A stretch of DNA of 64,000 bases from Nocardioides renjunii. GTDB taxonomy: Bacteria > Actinomycetota > Actinomycetes > Propionibacteriales > Nocardioidaceae. Below the pieces are notes generated by a model, which was not told the DNA's origin, ran no database searches, and worked only from the letters and a program-made list of their open reading frames with translations. Positions 7,700-16,223 of the stretch are shown here, piece by piece. A program made the position numbers and the translations under genes. Numbering within the stretch: the first letter of the stretch is position 1; each line of letters opens with the position of its first letter. Where the stretch lies: positions 2,604,001 to 2,668,000 of the forward strand of contig NZ_CP141058.1 in NCBI RefSeq assembly GCF_034661175.1, read 5' to 3'.

Positions 7700-8407
7700 T
7701 CAGCGCACGACGCCCTCGAGCCGCAACGACTGCTTGGGCTGCCCGTCGGCGGTCTGCTCCTCGCTCGCGAGGGTGACGTCGACCTCGATCTCCAGGACCG
7801 GGGTCGGCTCGCACGAGGCCCGCACGACCCGCACCGTGCCGGTGCTCGGCGCCGAGCTGACGACCTCGTTGCCGTCGGGGCCACCCTCCGTGTCGGCGAC
7901 GAACAGGGTGAGCGGCAGCGACTCCGAGGAGCCGTCGGCGCTCTCGATCGGCAGCGAGAGCGTGCTCGGTTGCTGCAGCCGGTCGGCGTACGCGTCGACG
8001 ATGATGAACGGCTGCGTCACCCGCTCGCCCTCGACGAGGACCGGGCTCGTGAGGCTGACCAGGTCGCGGTCACGGCCGGCGGACCCGCCTCCCAGGCCCC
8101 GCGGGGCGCAGCTGACCGTCAGGTCGTCGAACACGAACGTGGACCCGTCGGGGCGCGTCATCACCAGGCCGGACGGCGGCGGGTCGACGGCCACGAGCCC
8201 GTCGCGACCGTCGTCGGACCCGCCCGTCGACGCCACGGCGTAGCCCCCGACCGCGGCCAGGACGACCGCGGTGCCGGCGGCGGCGCCGATGCGGCGGTGC
8301 CGTCGACGCGCCCCCATCCGCTTCTCGACCCGGTCGACCGCGTCCTGGGGCGCGTGCAGGGCGGAGTCGAGCCGCTCGTAGCCGTCCTTGATCTGTTGCT
8401 CGGTCAT
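7700..8407 (-). CDS. Putative anti-sigma factor, single-pass membrane protein
   Basis: The 235-residue protein has a cytoplasmic part of about 35 residues, a basic stretch (RRRHRR), one hydrophobic helix (about 40-60, IGAAAGTAVVLAAVGGYAVA) and an extracytoplasmic domain with two cysteines. It starts four bases after the stop of the sigma factor gene, the usual arrangement for a membrane-bound partner. No zinc-binding HxxxCxxC motif is present, so the anti-sigma role rests on position and topology only. Confidence 0.7.
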   Translation of the reverse strand: MTEQQIKDGYERLDSALHAPQDAVDRVEKRMGARRRHRRIGAAAGTAVVLAAVGGYAVASTGGSDDGRDGLVAVDPPPSGLVMTRPDGSTFVFDDLTVSCAPRGLGGGSAGRDRDLVSLTSPVLVEGERVTQPFIIVDAYADRLQQPSTLSLPIESADGSSESLPLTLFVADTEGGPDGNEVVSSAPSTGTVRVVRASCEPTPVLEIEVDVTLASEEQTADGQPKQSLRLEGVVR

Positions 8408-8411
8408 CGCG

Positions 8412-8918
8412 TCATCCCTCTCGTGTGGTGAGCAGCCCGCGGTGGCGGGCGTGCTCGCGCAGGCGCTCGGTGCCGCGGGACAGCTGGCTCTTGACGGTGC
8501 CCTCCGAGCAGCCCATCCGCTCGGCGATCCCCCGGACGTCGAGGTCCTCGACGTAGCGCAGGGCCAGCGCCGTGCGCTGGCGGGGTGAGAGCGTGGCCAG
8601 GGCGTCCACGAGCCACGGGTCCATGCCGTCGAGGTGCTCGACGGGCACGGCGACGTCCGGTCCGGCGGTGGAACGGGGCAGCTCACGGCGCAGCCGCCGG
8701 ATGCGGTCGATGTTGAGCCGGACCATCACCGTGCGGGCATAGGCCCCCGGGGCGTCGTACGTCGTGCGTCCCCACCGCTCCCCCATCCGCGCCAACGTCT
8801 CCTGGGTGAGGTCCCAGGCATCGTGCGGGTCGGCCGTGAGGGCGTGCGCGAACCCCAGCAGCGGTCGTGCCTGCACCGTCACGAAGTCCGCGAACTCGGC
8901 TCTCGTGGCGTCGTCCAT
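8412..8918 (-). CDS. RNA polymerase sigma factor, SigE-like ECF family
   Basis: The 168-residue protein has sigma-70 region 2 at about 10-75 (ADPHDAWDLTQETLARM, then YARTVMVRLNIDRIRR) and region 4 at about 110-160 (LSPRQRTALALRYVEDL, then a helix-turn-helix with MGCSEGTVKSQLSRG). This matches the small extracytoplasmic-function group called SigE family in Streptomyces annotation. The start at 8918 has GAGGGAA as a ribosome-binding site. It is co-transcribed with the membrane protein downstream. No target promoter can be named. Confidence 0.9.
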   Translation of the reverse strand: MDDATRAEFADFVTVQARPLLGFAHALTADPHDAWDLTQETLARMGERWGRTTYDAPGAYARTVMVRLNIDRIRRLRRELPRSTAGPDVAVPVEHLDGMDPWLVDALATLSPRQRTALALRYVEDLDVRGIAERMGCSEGTVKSQLSRGTERLREHARHRGLLTTREG

Positions 8919-9019
8919 CCCGTTCCCTCTCGTCCCTGGGGTGCCAACCTCCCACCCTCGCCCTCTTGACGGCGGGCGAGGCGGAAAGGTTGAGGGCGGA
9001 CTCGGGTGGTGCCGCCCCG

Positions 9020-9280
9020 TCAGCGGGCCGCGAGCCCGTCGAGGTGCAGGACCCCGTCGTCGCCGTACTTGGTGGCGGTGGCCTCGGGCCCCTTGGTGAT
9101 GAGCTGGGCGAGGTTGGCGGCGTGGCCGTGGCCGAGGGAGAAGTCGTTCTTGAGCCAGGCGATGACCTCCCCCGCCTTGGCCTGGTGCAGACCGCGCTCG
9201 GTCGCCATGTCGAGGAACTGCTGCGGGGTCACGCCGGTCTGGCGCTCGGCGTTGTCGAGGTAGGTCTGGAAGCCGCTCAT
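9020..9280 (-). CDS. DUF4287-domain protein
   Basis: This 86-residue soluble protein contains the DUF4287 signature: FQTYLDNAERQTGVTPQQFLDMA followed by KAGEVIAWLKNDFSLGHGHA (split in the sequence by only a few residues). The domain is found alone or fused to other small domains and has no known function. AGGAG lies a few bases before the ATG at 9280. It stands alone between the sigma factor gene and the divergent DUF6461-like gene. Confidence 0.85.
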   Translation of the reverse strand: MSGFQTYLDNAERQTGVTPQQFLDMATERGLHQAKAGEVIAWLKNDFSLGHGHAANLAQLITKGPEATATKYGDDGVLHLDGLAAR

Positions 9281-9416
9281 CGGCTCTGCTCCTGTCGTGG
9301 GAGTGCGGGGTGCGGTGTCGTCGGCGAGCCTCCGGGGCTGCACGTACGACGACCCTAGGCATCCGCGGGCCTGCCCGCTTCTCCGGAACCGCTGTCTGCG
9401 CCTCGGTCCGACTCTC

Positions 9417-9422
9417 TAGGCT
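9417..9422 (+). promoter_or_regulatory. Putative -10 element for the DUF6461-like gene
   Basis: TAGGCT ends seven bases before the ATG at 9430, at leaderless spacing. Confidence 0.42.
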
Positions 9423-9429
9423 GCGGCCC

Positions 9430-10029
9430 ATGGGGGACACAGCAGAGCTGGTGGAGCACTACAGGAGCCTGGTCATCGGGGACGAGACCACGCTCGTCGT
9501 TCGCGGCGCTTCGGTCAGCGACGTGGTCGACGCGCTGGGTGGGGTGCCCCTCGCCGACGTGCCCGAGGACGAGCTCTACGGCGAGGAGCCGGTCTGGGCG
9601 GCCTACAGGCTCACCGCGATCGAGGGCGGGGTGCTCGCCTGCGAGGACACGGGCTACGCGGATCCGCCCAGCTCCGTCCTCGTGGCGTTGTCCGAGGGCG
9701 GGCGGGCGGCCGCGGTGGTGCGGGACAACATCCAGGCACACGGCCGGTTCGGGTGCGCCCGCGACGGTGAGCTGCTCTTCGACGACGACGAGTACAGGTT
9801 CGTGGAGGACCGCTCGTCGGTGCCCGAGGAGATCCGCGCGCTGTTCGACCTGGCGTGGGTCGACCTCAGCCGTGACGAGCTCGAGGCACGGGAGGACGAC
9901 ACGCGTGCCGTCGGCCTCGCGATGGCCGAGGTGGTGACCGGCATCCGCCTCACGCCTGCCGACGCCGCGAGGCTGGAGGGCGACGACGCGACGGTGGTCG
10001 CGGTGCGCCAGCTGCAGTACGAGGGGTGA
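9430..10029 (+). CDS. DUF6461-like hypothetical protein
   Basis: The 199-residue acidic protein has no signal peptide or membrane segment. Segments such as GGVLACEDTGYADPP and WVDLSRDELEAREDD, with a mixed alpha/beta layout, resemble the DUF6461 group of actinobacterial proteins, whose role is unknown. The start is supported by the TAGGCT element upstream. Its stop lies 10 bases from that of the convergent lipoprotein gene. Confidence 0.65.
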   Translation: MGDTAELVEHYRSLVIGDETTLVVRGASVSDVVDALGGVPLADVPEDELYGEEPVWAAYRLTAIEGGVLACEDTGYADPPSSVLVALSEGGRAAAVVRDNIQAHGRFGCARDGELLFDDDEYRFVEDRSSVPEEIRALFDLAWVDLSRDELEAREDDTRAVGLAMAEVVTGIRLTPADAARLEGDDATVVAVRQLQYEG

Positions 10030-10039
10030 CGCCTCGGAT

Positions 10040-11005
10040 TCACTCGCGCTTCCACCGCAGGACCGCGGTCGGCGGCAGCGCCCTCAGGGCCCGGACGAGC
10101 TCCGGTGCGGCAGCGAACGTCGCCGTCGCGGTGTCGCGGCCGTAGCCGACGCGGGCGTGGATGCGACAGTCCGAGACCACCCAGTAGGAGACCCGGTCAC
10201 CCCACTCGTTGACGCCCTCGATCGACTCGCCGTAGGTGACCGGCTTGCACGGGTCCCGGCCCTCGACAGGCTCCCCCACCAGCCCTTCGTTGAGGCGGCG
10301 TACGAGTGACGCCGGCACGGACGCCGTCCGCATGCGGTAGGGGGCCACGCCCTGGCACCAGGTGGCGTCGGTCATCGTCGGAGGCAGCTGCGGCAGCATG
10401 CTGACGGGGGTCTCGGTGTTCGGCAGCCCGCACTTCGGCGTCTTCCGACGTTCCTGCGTCATGACCGGAGGTGCGGAGGCGGCGCGCTGTGAGCGGAGTG
10501 CGTCCGCGAACGCGTGGGCGAGCTTCTCGCCGTCCTCGCGCACGAGGCCTTCGCCCGCGGTGAGGGTGTGGCATCCGCGTTCTCCGTACGCGACCGCTCG
10601 AGCGTCGCCGTCCGGGTATCGGAACCAGTAGACGAGGAGCGGGCCCCCGTCCAGCTGACAGGCCCCGGGCTCGTGCTCCGGCAGTCCGTTGACCAGGTCG
10701 ACGAGCGACTCGACGCCCGTGGTGAGCTCGTCACTAACCGGTTGGACGAACGGCCCATGACGGGTGCCGTCGCGCCCGACGACGGGCGCGCCCGGACACA
10801 GGCGCACGCCTGCCGCACCAGGTGGGAGGTCGCTGATCGGGAGCCGCAGGGCAGTGTCGTCCGGTGGGCACCCGACCTCCAGTCCGGGCGGGACCTGTGC
10901 CGTGGAGTCACCGAGCGGGAGGGTGTCGGGCGCGGTGCTGCCGCTGCAGCCAGCAAGCACCGCGGCCGCCAGCGCCGCGGCGGCCGATGCCCTCACCGAT
11001 CTCAT
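10040..11005 (-). CDS. Hypothetical secreted lipoprotein
   Basis: The ATG at 11005 gives 321 residues and begins with a lipoprotein signal. The lipobox is LAGC after a hydrophobic Ala-rich stretch, so the mature protein would be anchored at about Cys23. Six or more further cysteines (CPP, LCPG, GACQ, GCHT, KCG, WCQG, PCK, DCR) point to a disulfide-rich extracytoplasmic protein. The family is not recognised. Upstream in-frame codons exist but would destroy the signal. It is divergent from the DUF222-HNH gene. Confidence 0.75.
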   Translation of the reverse strand: MRSVRASAAAALAAAVLAGCSGSTAPDTLPLGDSTAQVPPGLEVGCPPDDTALRLPISDLPPGAAGVRLCPGAPVVGRDGTRHGPFVQPVSDELTTGVESLVDLVNGLPEHEPGACQLDGGPLLVYWFRYPDGDARAVAYGERGCHTLTAGEGLVREDGEKLAHAFADALRSQRAASAPPVMTQERRKTPKCGLPNTETPVSMLPQLPPTMTDATWCQGVAPYRMRTASVPASLVRRLNEGLVGEPVEGRDPCKPVTYGESIEGVNEWGDRVSYWVVSDCRIHARVGYGRDTATATFAAAPELVRALRALPPTAVLRWKRE

Positions 11006-11120
11006 CGCACGAGGGTCGCGAGGGACCAGGAAGAACGCAACGGACGTCACCGAATCGTTGCTCCACAGGCTCGTTCCGCGGACACATCCGACTGTCGGTG
11101 GGCTCTGGTTGAGTAGGTCC

Positions 11121-12482
11121 ATGAAGGGCACCGCCACCTCCGTCGAGGCGCAGGCCACCGACCTGACGGACCTGACCGAGCGTGCGTTGCTGTCCGAGGC
11201 CGCCGAGATCGAGGCGGTGCTCCGCGAGGGCGAGGTCCACAAGCTCCGCATCGCCTACCAGTGGGCCGTCGCGCACCCCGCTCTCGACTCCTGCGAGACG
11301 CCCGAGGGCCCGGTGCTTCCGTCCGTCCTCAGCGAGCCCGAGACGCTCGGTGGTGCCGGCACGCCGGCAGTCGCGGCCTTCACCTCCGAGCCCCTGGCCG
11401 TGGCCCTCGGCTGCTCGCCGACCTCGGCGTCCAGCGTCCTGGCCGACGCCCTCGACCTGCACCACCGCCTTCCCCTGCTCTGGGACCAGGCCCGCGCGCT
11501 GCTCGTCCCGGTCTGGAAGGCGCGTCGGGTGGCGAGCCGCACCCGGCACCTGTCGGTCGACGCCGCACGCTGGGTCGACCGGCAGGTCGCCGGCCGGTCC
11601 TCCTCACTGGGCGCCGCCGCCCTCGACCGCCTCGTCGCCGAGGCGGCCGCCCGCTGCGACGGGGAGGCGCAGCTCGACCGTGAGGCAGCTGCGCGCGCGA
11701 CGTGGGACGTGGTCCTGGTGCACCCCGACCCCCATCGCTGCTCCGGCACCTCCGAGCTCCGCGCCATCGGAGACACCCTCGACCTGACCCGGTTCAACGA
11801 CGTCGTCTGTGCCGAGGCCGAGGCGCTGGGCGCCCTCGGCGACACCGACGAGCTCGGCGTCCGGAAGGCCAAGGCGCTGGGCGTGATCGCCGACGCGCAG
11901 GCCCGGCTCGACCTCACGAGCCTGGTCGACCGGGGAGACCTCGGAGCACGCGATCAGGCACGACGCGAGGCGCTGGCCCGGCGCGGCGCCACGGTCCGGC
12001 TCTACCTGCACGCCTCCCTCAGCGACGTCGTGACCGACGAGCCGACCGCCACCGGCTCCGGCGAGTCGCTCGGCCCCGTGACCCTCGACAAGATCCGCGA
12101 GTGGGTCGGTCGGTCCCGCGTGACCGTGCAACCGGTCCTGCACGTCGCCGCGGACGACCGCTGGTCCGTCGACCGCCACGACCCGCCGCCCCGCATGGCC
12201 GAGCAGGTCCGGCTTCGCGACGAGACCTGCGTGTTCCCCTGGTGCGGTCGGTCCGCCCGGCAGTGCGACCTCGATCATCGCGAACCCTTCGAGGACCCGG
12301 GTGACGGCGGACCGCCGGGCCAGACCTCCCCGGCGTCTCTCGCACCCCTGTGCCGGCGACACCACCGTGCGAAGACCGCCGGTCGTTGGAGCTACGAACG
12401 CACCGGACCGGGCTCCTACCTGTGGACGGGCCCCGCGGGACTCACCGTGCTCGTCACTCCCCGCGGCACCGTCCGGGCCTGA
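11121..12482 (+). CDS. DUF222 and HNH endonuclease domain protein
   Basis: The 453-residue protein begins with the helical DUF222 region (about 40-330) and ends with an HNH nuclease-like domain. The latter has CVFPWCGRSARQCDLDHREPF followed by LCRRHHRAKT, giving the paired cysteines and the Asp-His and His-His residues expected. These proteins occur in many copies in actinobacterial genomes and their function is not established. The last codons (TVLVTPRGT) are repeated as DNA 401 bases downstream. A second, frameshifted family member lies at 60-61 kb. Confidence 0.9.
   Translation: MKGTATSVEAQATDLTDLTERALLSEAAEIEAVLREGEVHKLRIAYQWAVAHPALDSCETPEGPVLPSVLSEPETLGGAGTPAVAAFTSEPLAVALGCSPTSASSVLADALDLHHRLPLLWDQARALLVPVWKARRVASRTRHLSVDAARWVDRQVAGRSSSLGAAALDRLVAEAAARCDGEAQLDREAAARATWDVVLVHPDPHRCSGTSELRAIGDTLDLTRFNDVVCAEAEALGALGDTDELGVRKAKALGVIADAQARLDLTSLVDRGDLGARDQARREALARRGATVRLYLHASLSDVVTDEPTATGSGESLGPVTLDKIREWVGRSRVTVQPVLHVAADDRWSVDRHDPPPRMAEQVRLRDETCVFPWCGRSARQCDLDHREPFEDPGDGGPPGQTSPASLAPLCRRHHRAKTAGRWSYERTGPGSYLWTGPAGLTVLVTPRGTVRA
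12443..12469 (+). repeat. 27-base direct repeat, copy 1 (inside the HNH 3' end)
   Basis: These 27 bases match 12844-12870 with a single difference (C/T). This copy codes for the last residues of the DUF222-HNH protein. The spacing between copies is 401 bases. Confidence 0.9.
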
Positions 12483-12870
12483 GCTCGCGACTTCGACCTC
12501 GCTGTCACCAACACCGGCAACACCTCGGCGGTGGCTCGCGCCTCGGGTCGAGTCAGGCTGCGCTTGTACGACCGCTCACAGCATCGGTGCGAGAGAACCG
12601 CCGCCAAGCCGAGGCGCCACGGCGACCCGATGTGCTTCGCCGAGCACCTCGGCTCCACGGCTGCGTCCTTGCAGGGAAACATCGACCGGCGGGGCGTCGA
12701 CTGCGATGCTCCGCGCGTGGCGGGCCCGGCGGGTACAGCGGCGGCAGCGTGCTCAGTCATCACCCGCTTCCGAGGGCAGCCAGCAGCGGCTGAACACTGC
12801 GACGTTCTGAGAGGTCCGAGCAGGGCCAGCACGACTGTTCCACCACCGTGCTTGTCACTCCCCGCGGCAC
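12483..12870. other. Non-coding stretch with a duplicated gene end
   Basis: No gene with believable coding character is visible between the HNH stop and the nnrD stop. The region appears somewhat less G+C rich than its surroundings. It ends with a near-perfect 27-base copy of the HNH 3' end. It may be the remnant of a second HNH gene or of an insertion next to the gene end. No transposase, inverted terminal repeat or clear terminator is seen. Confidence 0.6.
12844..12870 (+). repeat. 27-base direct repeat, copy 2
   Basis: It matches 12443-12469 in 26 of 27 bases and abuts the stop codon of nnrD. It is not in a recognisable gene. Confidence 0.9.
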
Positions 12871-13764
12871 TCAGTCGTGCCGCTCGGACCTCTGCGCCAG
12901 CTCCGCCAGCAGCGGAGGCACCTCGCCGGCCAGCTCGCGGGCCAGGTAGCCGACCGGGCCGATGCGCGCGGCGAGCCGGTCGCCGACGGTCGCGTGCAGG
13001 AAGGCTCCCCACACCGCCGCCTGCGCGGGGTCGGCGCCGCGGCCGACCAGACCGGTGACCAGGCCCGCCTGCACGTCTCCGGATCCGGCCGTGCCGAGGC
13101 CCACGTTGCCCGCCTCGACCCGCCAGAGGTCGTCGCCGTGCGCCACGACCTTGGTCGGGCCACCGCAGAGGACGACGGCCGAGGTCCGCCGGGCCAGCTC
13201 GACCGTGTGCGTGACGAGGTCCGCCTGCACGTCGTCCTCGTCCGCCCCGAGGCAGCGGGCGAGCTCGCCGGGGTTGACGGTCAGCACCACCGTGGCGGCG
13301 AGGTCGGCGACGCGCTCGGGGTCCTGGGTGACGTACGCCGAGGCGAGGGCGTCGATCACGACGGTGCCCTCGAGCCGCGGGGCGATCCGCTCCACCAGGT
13401 CAGCGGCGCCGTCGGGGTCGCTGAAGCCTGGCCCGAGGAGGATCGCGTGACTGTCGCCCGCGCAGTCGACGACCTGATCGGCCTCGCCCGCGTCGATGTT
13501 GCCGTCCGCGTCCTCGGCCAGTCCCGTCACCATGAGCTCGGGCACGGCGACCGCGATCGTCGGCGCGCAGGCGGCAGCGGTCAGCAGCCGCACCTTGCCC
13601 GCCCCGACGCGCAGCGCGGCCTCAGCGGAGAGCATGCCGGCACCGGGGGTGGTCCGGCTGCCCGCGACGACGAGGAGCCGCCCGCGCTCCTCCTTGTCCG
13701 ACCCCGGCTCGGGCAGGCGCCACTCGCGCAGCAGGTGGGCGTCGACGAGGACGCCCTCAGGCAT
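12871..13764 (-). CDS. nnrD: ADP/ATP-dependent NAD(P)H-hydrate dehydratase
   Basis: The 297-residue ribokinase-fold protein has KEERGRLLVVAGSRTTPGAGMLSAEAALRVGAGKVRL in the N-terminal third (discontinuous motif), LLGPGF, VIDALAS, VLTVNPGELARCLG and AGNVGLGTAGSGDVQAG. The last holds the catalytic Asp in the anion-hole motif (usually GTGGSGDVLAG). It repairs damaged hydrated NAD(P)H. The epimerase half (NnrE) is not fused here and is not in the window. It overlaps the histidine phosphatase gene upstream by 8 bases, so the two are co-transcribed. Confidence 0.92.
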   Translation of the reverse strand: MPEGVLVDAHLLREWRLPEPGSDKEERGRLLVVAGSRTTPGAGMLSAEAALRVGAGKVRLLTAAACAPTIAVAVPELMVTGLAEDADGNIDAGEADQVVDCAGDSHAILLGPGFSDPDGAADLVERIAPRLEGTVVIDALASAYVTQDPERVADLAATVVLTVNPGELARCLGADEDDVQADLVTHTVELARRTSAVVLCGGPTKVVAHGDDLWRVEAGNVGLGTAGSGDVQAGLVTGLVGRGADPAQAAVWGAFLHATVGDRLAARIGPVGYLARELAGEVPPLLAELAQRSERHD

Positions 13765-14518
13765 CGCGCGCCTCGCCGCCGTGGTCGGGCTCCTCGGTCT
13801 TCTCCGCCGGCGACGTCGAGAGGTGGCTGTCGTCGGCGAAGTCCACGAGGTCCAGCCGGTCGTCCCGGCGGCGGTAGCGGGTCACCGACGTATTGGGGAT
13901 GCGCATCGTGCGGTCGATGTCGAGCAGCTCCGCCTCGTCGAGGCCCTCGAGCGCGTAGCGGAACGACATGATCACCGCCTGGTGGGTGAACAACCACACC
14001 CGTGCGCCGTCGTACCCCTCGCGGAGGTCGGCGAGCAGGCTCCGCACGCGCAGCACCACGTCGGCCCAGCTCTCGCCGGACGGTGGCTGGTAGTAGAACT
14101 TGCCCACGTGGGAGCGGCGCTCGGCCTCCTCGGGGTAGCTCGCCCGGATGCCCTTGCCGGTGAGCCCGTCGAAGACCCCCAGGTCGCGCTCACGCAGCCG
14201 CTCGTCCAGCAGCATCTCCGCGTCGAGGTCGCCGAGGGCGGTCCGCGCCGTGTCTGCCGCACGCCGGTAGGGCGAGCTGACGACGAGGTCGGGACGCCCG
14301 TCCTCAGGCAGCCCCGCGACCCATCGTCCGAGGGTGCGCGCCTGCTCCTCGCCGTTGGGCGAGAGCTCGACGTCGGCGTCGCGGGCGGAGAGGTCCAGGC
14401 GCTCGGCCTCGGCGTCCCGCGCCTCGGTGTCGGCGAGGTTGCCGACGCTCTCGCCGTGGCGCACCAGCACCAGCTCGACCGGTCCGTGCCGCCCCTGCAG
14501 CACCCTCGTCAGGCCCAC
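13757..14518 (-). CDS. Histidine phosphatase family protein
   Basis: The protein has the phosphoglycerate-mutase-like core: VLVRHGES with the catalytic histidine, SPYRRAADTA, LRERDLGVFDG and FTHQAVIMSF with the second histidine. The GTG at 14518 gives 253 residues and has GGAGG four bases before it. A GTG at 14560 would add 14 residues, but only GGGTAAGGG directly abuts it. The substrate is unknown. The carboxy tail of about 30 residues is acidic and low in complexity. It lies upstream of and overlapping nnrD. Confidence 0.83.
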   Translation of the reverse strand: MGLTRVLQGRHGPVELVLVRHGESVGNLADTEARDAEAERLDLSARDADVELSPNGEEQARTLGRWVAGLPEDGRPDLVVSSPYRRAADTARTALGDLDAEMLLDERLRERDLGVFDGLTGKGIRASYPEEAERRSHVGKFYYQPPSGESWADVVLRVRSLLADLREGYDGARVWLFTHQAVIMSFRYALEGLDEAELLDIDRTMRIPNTSVTRYRRRDDRLDLVDFADDSHLSTSPAEKTEEPDHGGEARDA

Positions 14519-14633
14519 AGGTCCTCCACGTCGCTCGTCCGGATCGTCCACTCGTGCCACCCCTTACCCCGCAGCAGCCCTCCCGATGCGCACGCCGCCC
14601 GCATGCGGCCCCGGCCCGGGGGAACATGGGCGC

Positions 14634-16202
14634 ATGGGCGACCCGCTGGAGACCTACCGCCGCAAGCGGGACTTCGGTCGTACGCCGGAGCCCGCCGGCG
14701 AGCTCGCGGCCGCCGACGGCGCTCCCCGGTTCGTCGTCCAACGGCACCGCGCGAGCCGGCTCCACTACGACCTCCGGTTCGAGATCGACGGCGTCCTGGT
14801 CAGCTGGGCCGTGCCGAAGGGGCCGACGCTCGACCCGTCGGCCCGGCGGCTGGCCATGCACGTCGAGGACCACCCGATCGACTACCTCGACTTCGAGGGC
14901 GTGATCCCGGCCGGCGAGTACGGCGGCGGCGACGTCGTCGTGTGGGACATCGGCACGTGGGAGCCGGTGAAGACCGACGACCCCCGCGCGTCCGTCGAGG
15001 GCGGCGAGCTGCACGCGGAGGTGCACGGCCAGAAGCTCCGCGGCCGGCTCGTGCTGGTCCGGCGCGACGGCGACGGCGAGAGCGGCGAGCCCTGGATGCT
15101 GCTGCACAAGCGCGACAAGCACGCCGTCGAGGGCTGGGACCCGGAGGACCACCCGCGCTCCGTGCTGAGCGGGCGCACGAACGACGAGGTGCTCGCCGAC
15201 CCCCACCGCCTGTGGCGCGCCGGGGTCCCCGCCGCGGAGGCGGCCGTCTCCCTCCTCCATGACCCGCTGCCCGACAGCGCCATCGCCGAGCTCGAGTCCC
15301 TCGGCAAGCAGGGCACGTGGGACGTGTTCGACCGCCGGCTCAAGGTCACCAACCTTGACAAGGTGCTCTTCCCGGGCGACCCGCCCGTCACCAAGCGGGA
15401 GCTGCTCGCCTACACGGCGCGCATCGCGCCCGTCGCGCTGCCCTACGTCGAGGGCCGCGCCCTCAACATGCACCGCTACCCCGACGGCGTCGAGGCCAAG
15501 GGCTTCTGGCACAAGGAGCGCCCCGCGCACGCCCCCGACTGGCTCGGCGCCTGGGACAACGCCGCGGCCGACGAGGGCGAGACCGAGACGTACGTCGTCG
15601 CCGACGAGCCCGCCGCGCTCGTGTGGGCGGCGAACTTCGGCGCGCTCGAGTGGCACCCGTGGACCTCGCGGACCGACGCGCCGCACGAGCCGACGTACGC
15701 GCTGGTCGACCTCGACCCCGGCTCGTCGACGAGCTGGGAGGACCTGCTGGTCCTGGCCCGCCTGCACCGCACGGCGCTGGACCACCTCGGCGTCACCGCC
15801 CGCGCGAAGGTGACCGGCAGGCGTGGCATCCAGATCTGGGTGCCGGTCGTGGCGGGCTACTCGTTCGAGGACACCCGGGCGTGGGTCGAGAAGCTGTCGC
15901 GGACGGTCGGCACGGTGGTCCCCGAGCTGGTGAGCTGGAAGTGGGAGGTCAAGGCTCGCAAGGGGCTCGCCCGGCTCGACTACACCCAGAACGCGATCAA
16001 CAAGACACTCGTCGCGCCCTGGTCGCCGCGACCCGGACCCGGCGCGCCGGTGTCGGTGCCGATCACCTGGGACGAGCTCGACGACCCCGACCTGCGTCCG
16101 GACCGGTGGACGGTGCGCTCGGTGCTCGACCGGCTCGACGAGAAGGGCGACCCGTTCCGGATGCTCCTCGGCGCGGCCCAGGAGCTGCCGGAGATCACCT
16201 GA
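14634..16202 (+). CDS. LigD-like 3'-phosphoesterase and primase-polymerase fusion without ligase
   Basis: The 522-residue protein carries a phosphoesterase domain first (about 30-190: QRHRASRLHYDLRFEIDG with His38, His44, Asp46 and Arg48, then HVEDHPIDYLDFEGVIPAGEYGGG in two parts) and a LigD-type archaeo-eukaryotic primase domain second (about 225-520: KVLFPGD, LNMHRYPDGV, LVDLDPG with the two catalytic aspartates, GRRGIQIWVPV). LigD of mycobacteria is ordered polymerase, phosphoesterase, ligase. Here the order is reversed and the ligase is missing. It likely acts in end processing for non-homologous end joining with separate ligase and Ku proteins. No Ku gene is in the window. The ATG at 14634 is chosen by domain start. 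Confidence 0.9.
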   Translation: MGDPLETYRRKRDFGRTPEPAGELAAADGAPRFVVQRHRASRLHYDLRFEIDGVLVSWAVPKGPTLDPSARRLAMHVEDHPIDYLDFEGVIPAGEYGGGDVVVWDIGTWEPVKTDDPRASVEGGELHAEVHGQKLRGRLVLVRRDGDGESGEPWMLLHKRDKHAVEGWDPEDHPRSVLSGRTNDEVLADPHRLWRAGVPAAEAAVSLLHDPLPDSAIAELESLGKQGTWDVFDRRLKVTNLDKVLFPGDPPVTKRELLAYTARIAPVALPYVEGRALNMHRYPDGVEAKGFWHKERPAHAPDWLGAWDNAAADEGETETYVVADEPAALVWAANFGALEWHPWTSRTDAPHEPTYALVDLDPGSSTSWEDLLVLARLHRTALDHLGVTARAKVTGRRGIQIWVPVVAGYSFEDTRAWVEKLSRTVGTVVPELVSWKWEVKARKGLARLDYTQNAINKTLVAPWSPRPGPGAPVSVPITWDELDDPDLRPDRWTVRSVLDRLDEKGDPFRMLLGAAQELPEIT

Positions 16203-16211
16203 GGCGGGCAG

Positions 16212-16217
16212 TACGCT
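16212..16217 (+). promoter_or_regulatory. Putative -10 element for the GNAT gene
   Basis: TACGCT ends six bases before the GTG at 16224, at leaderless spacing. Confidence 0.4.
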
Positions 16218-16223
16218 CCCACC

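Noticed and set aside
14634..16202. A complete end-joining operon
   Set aside because: No Ku gene and no ligase domain are present. LigB is 12 kb away and not co-transcribed.
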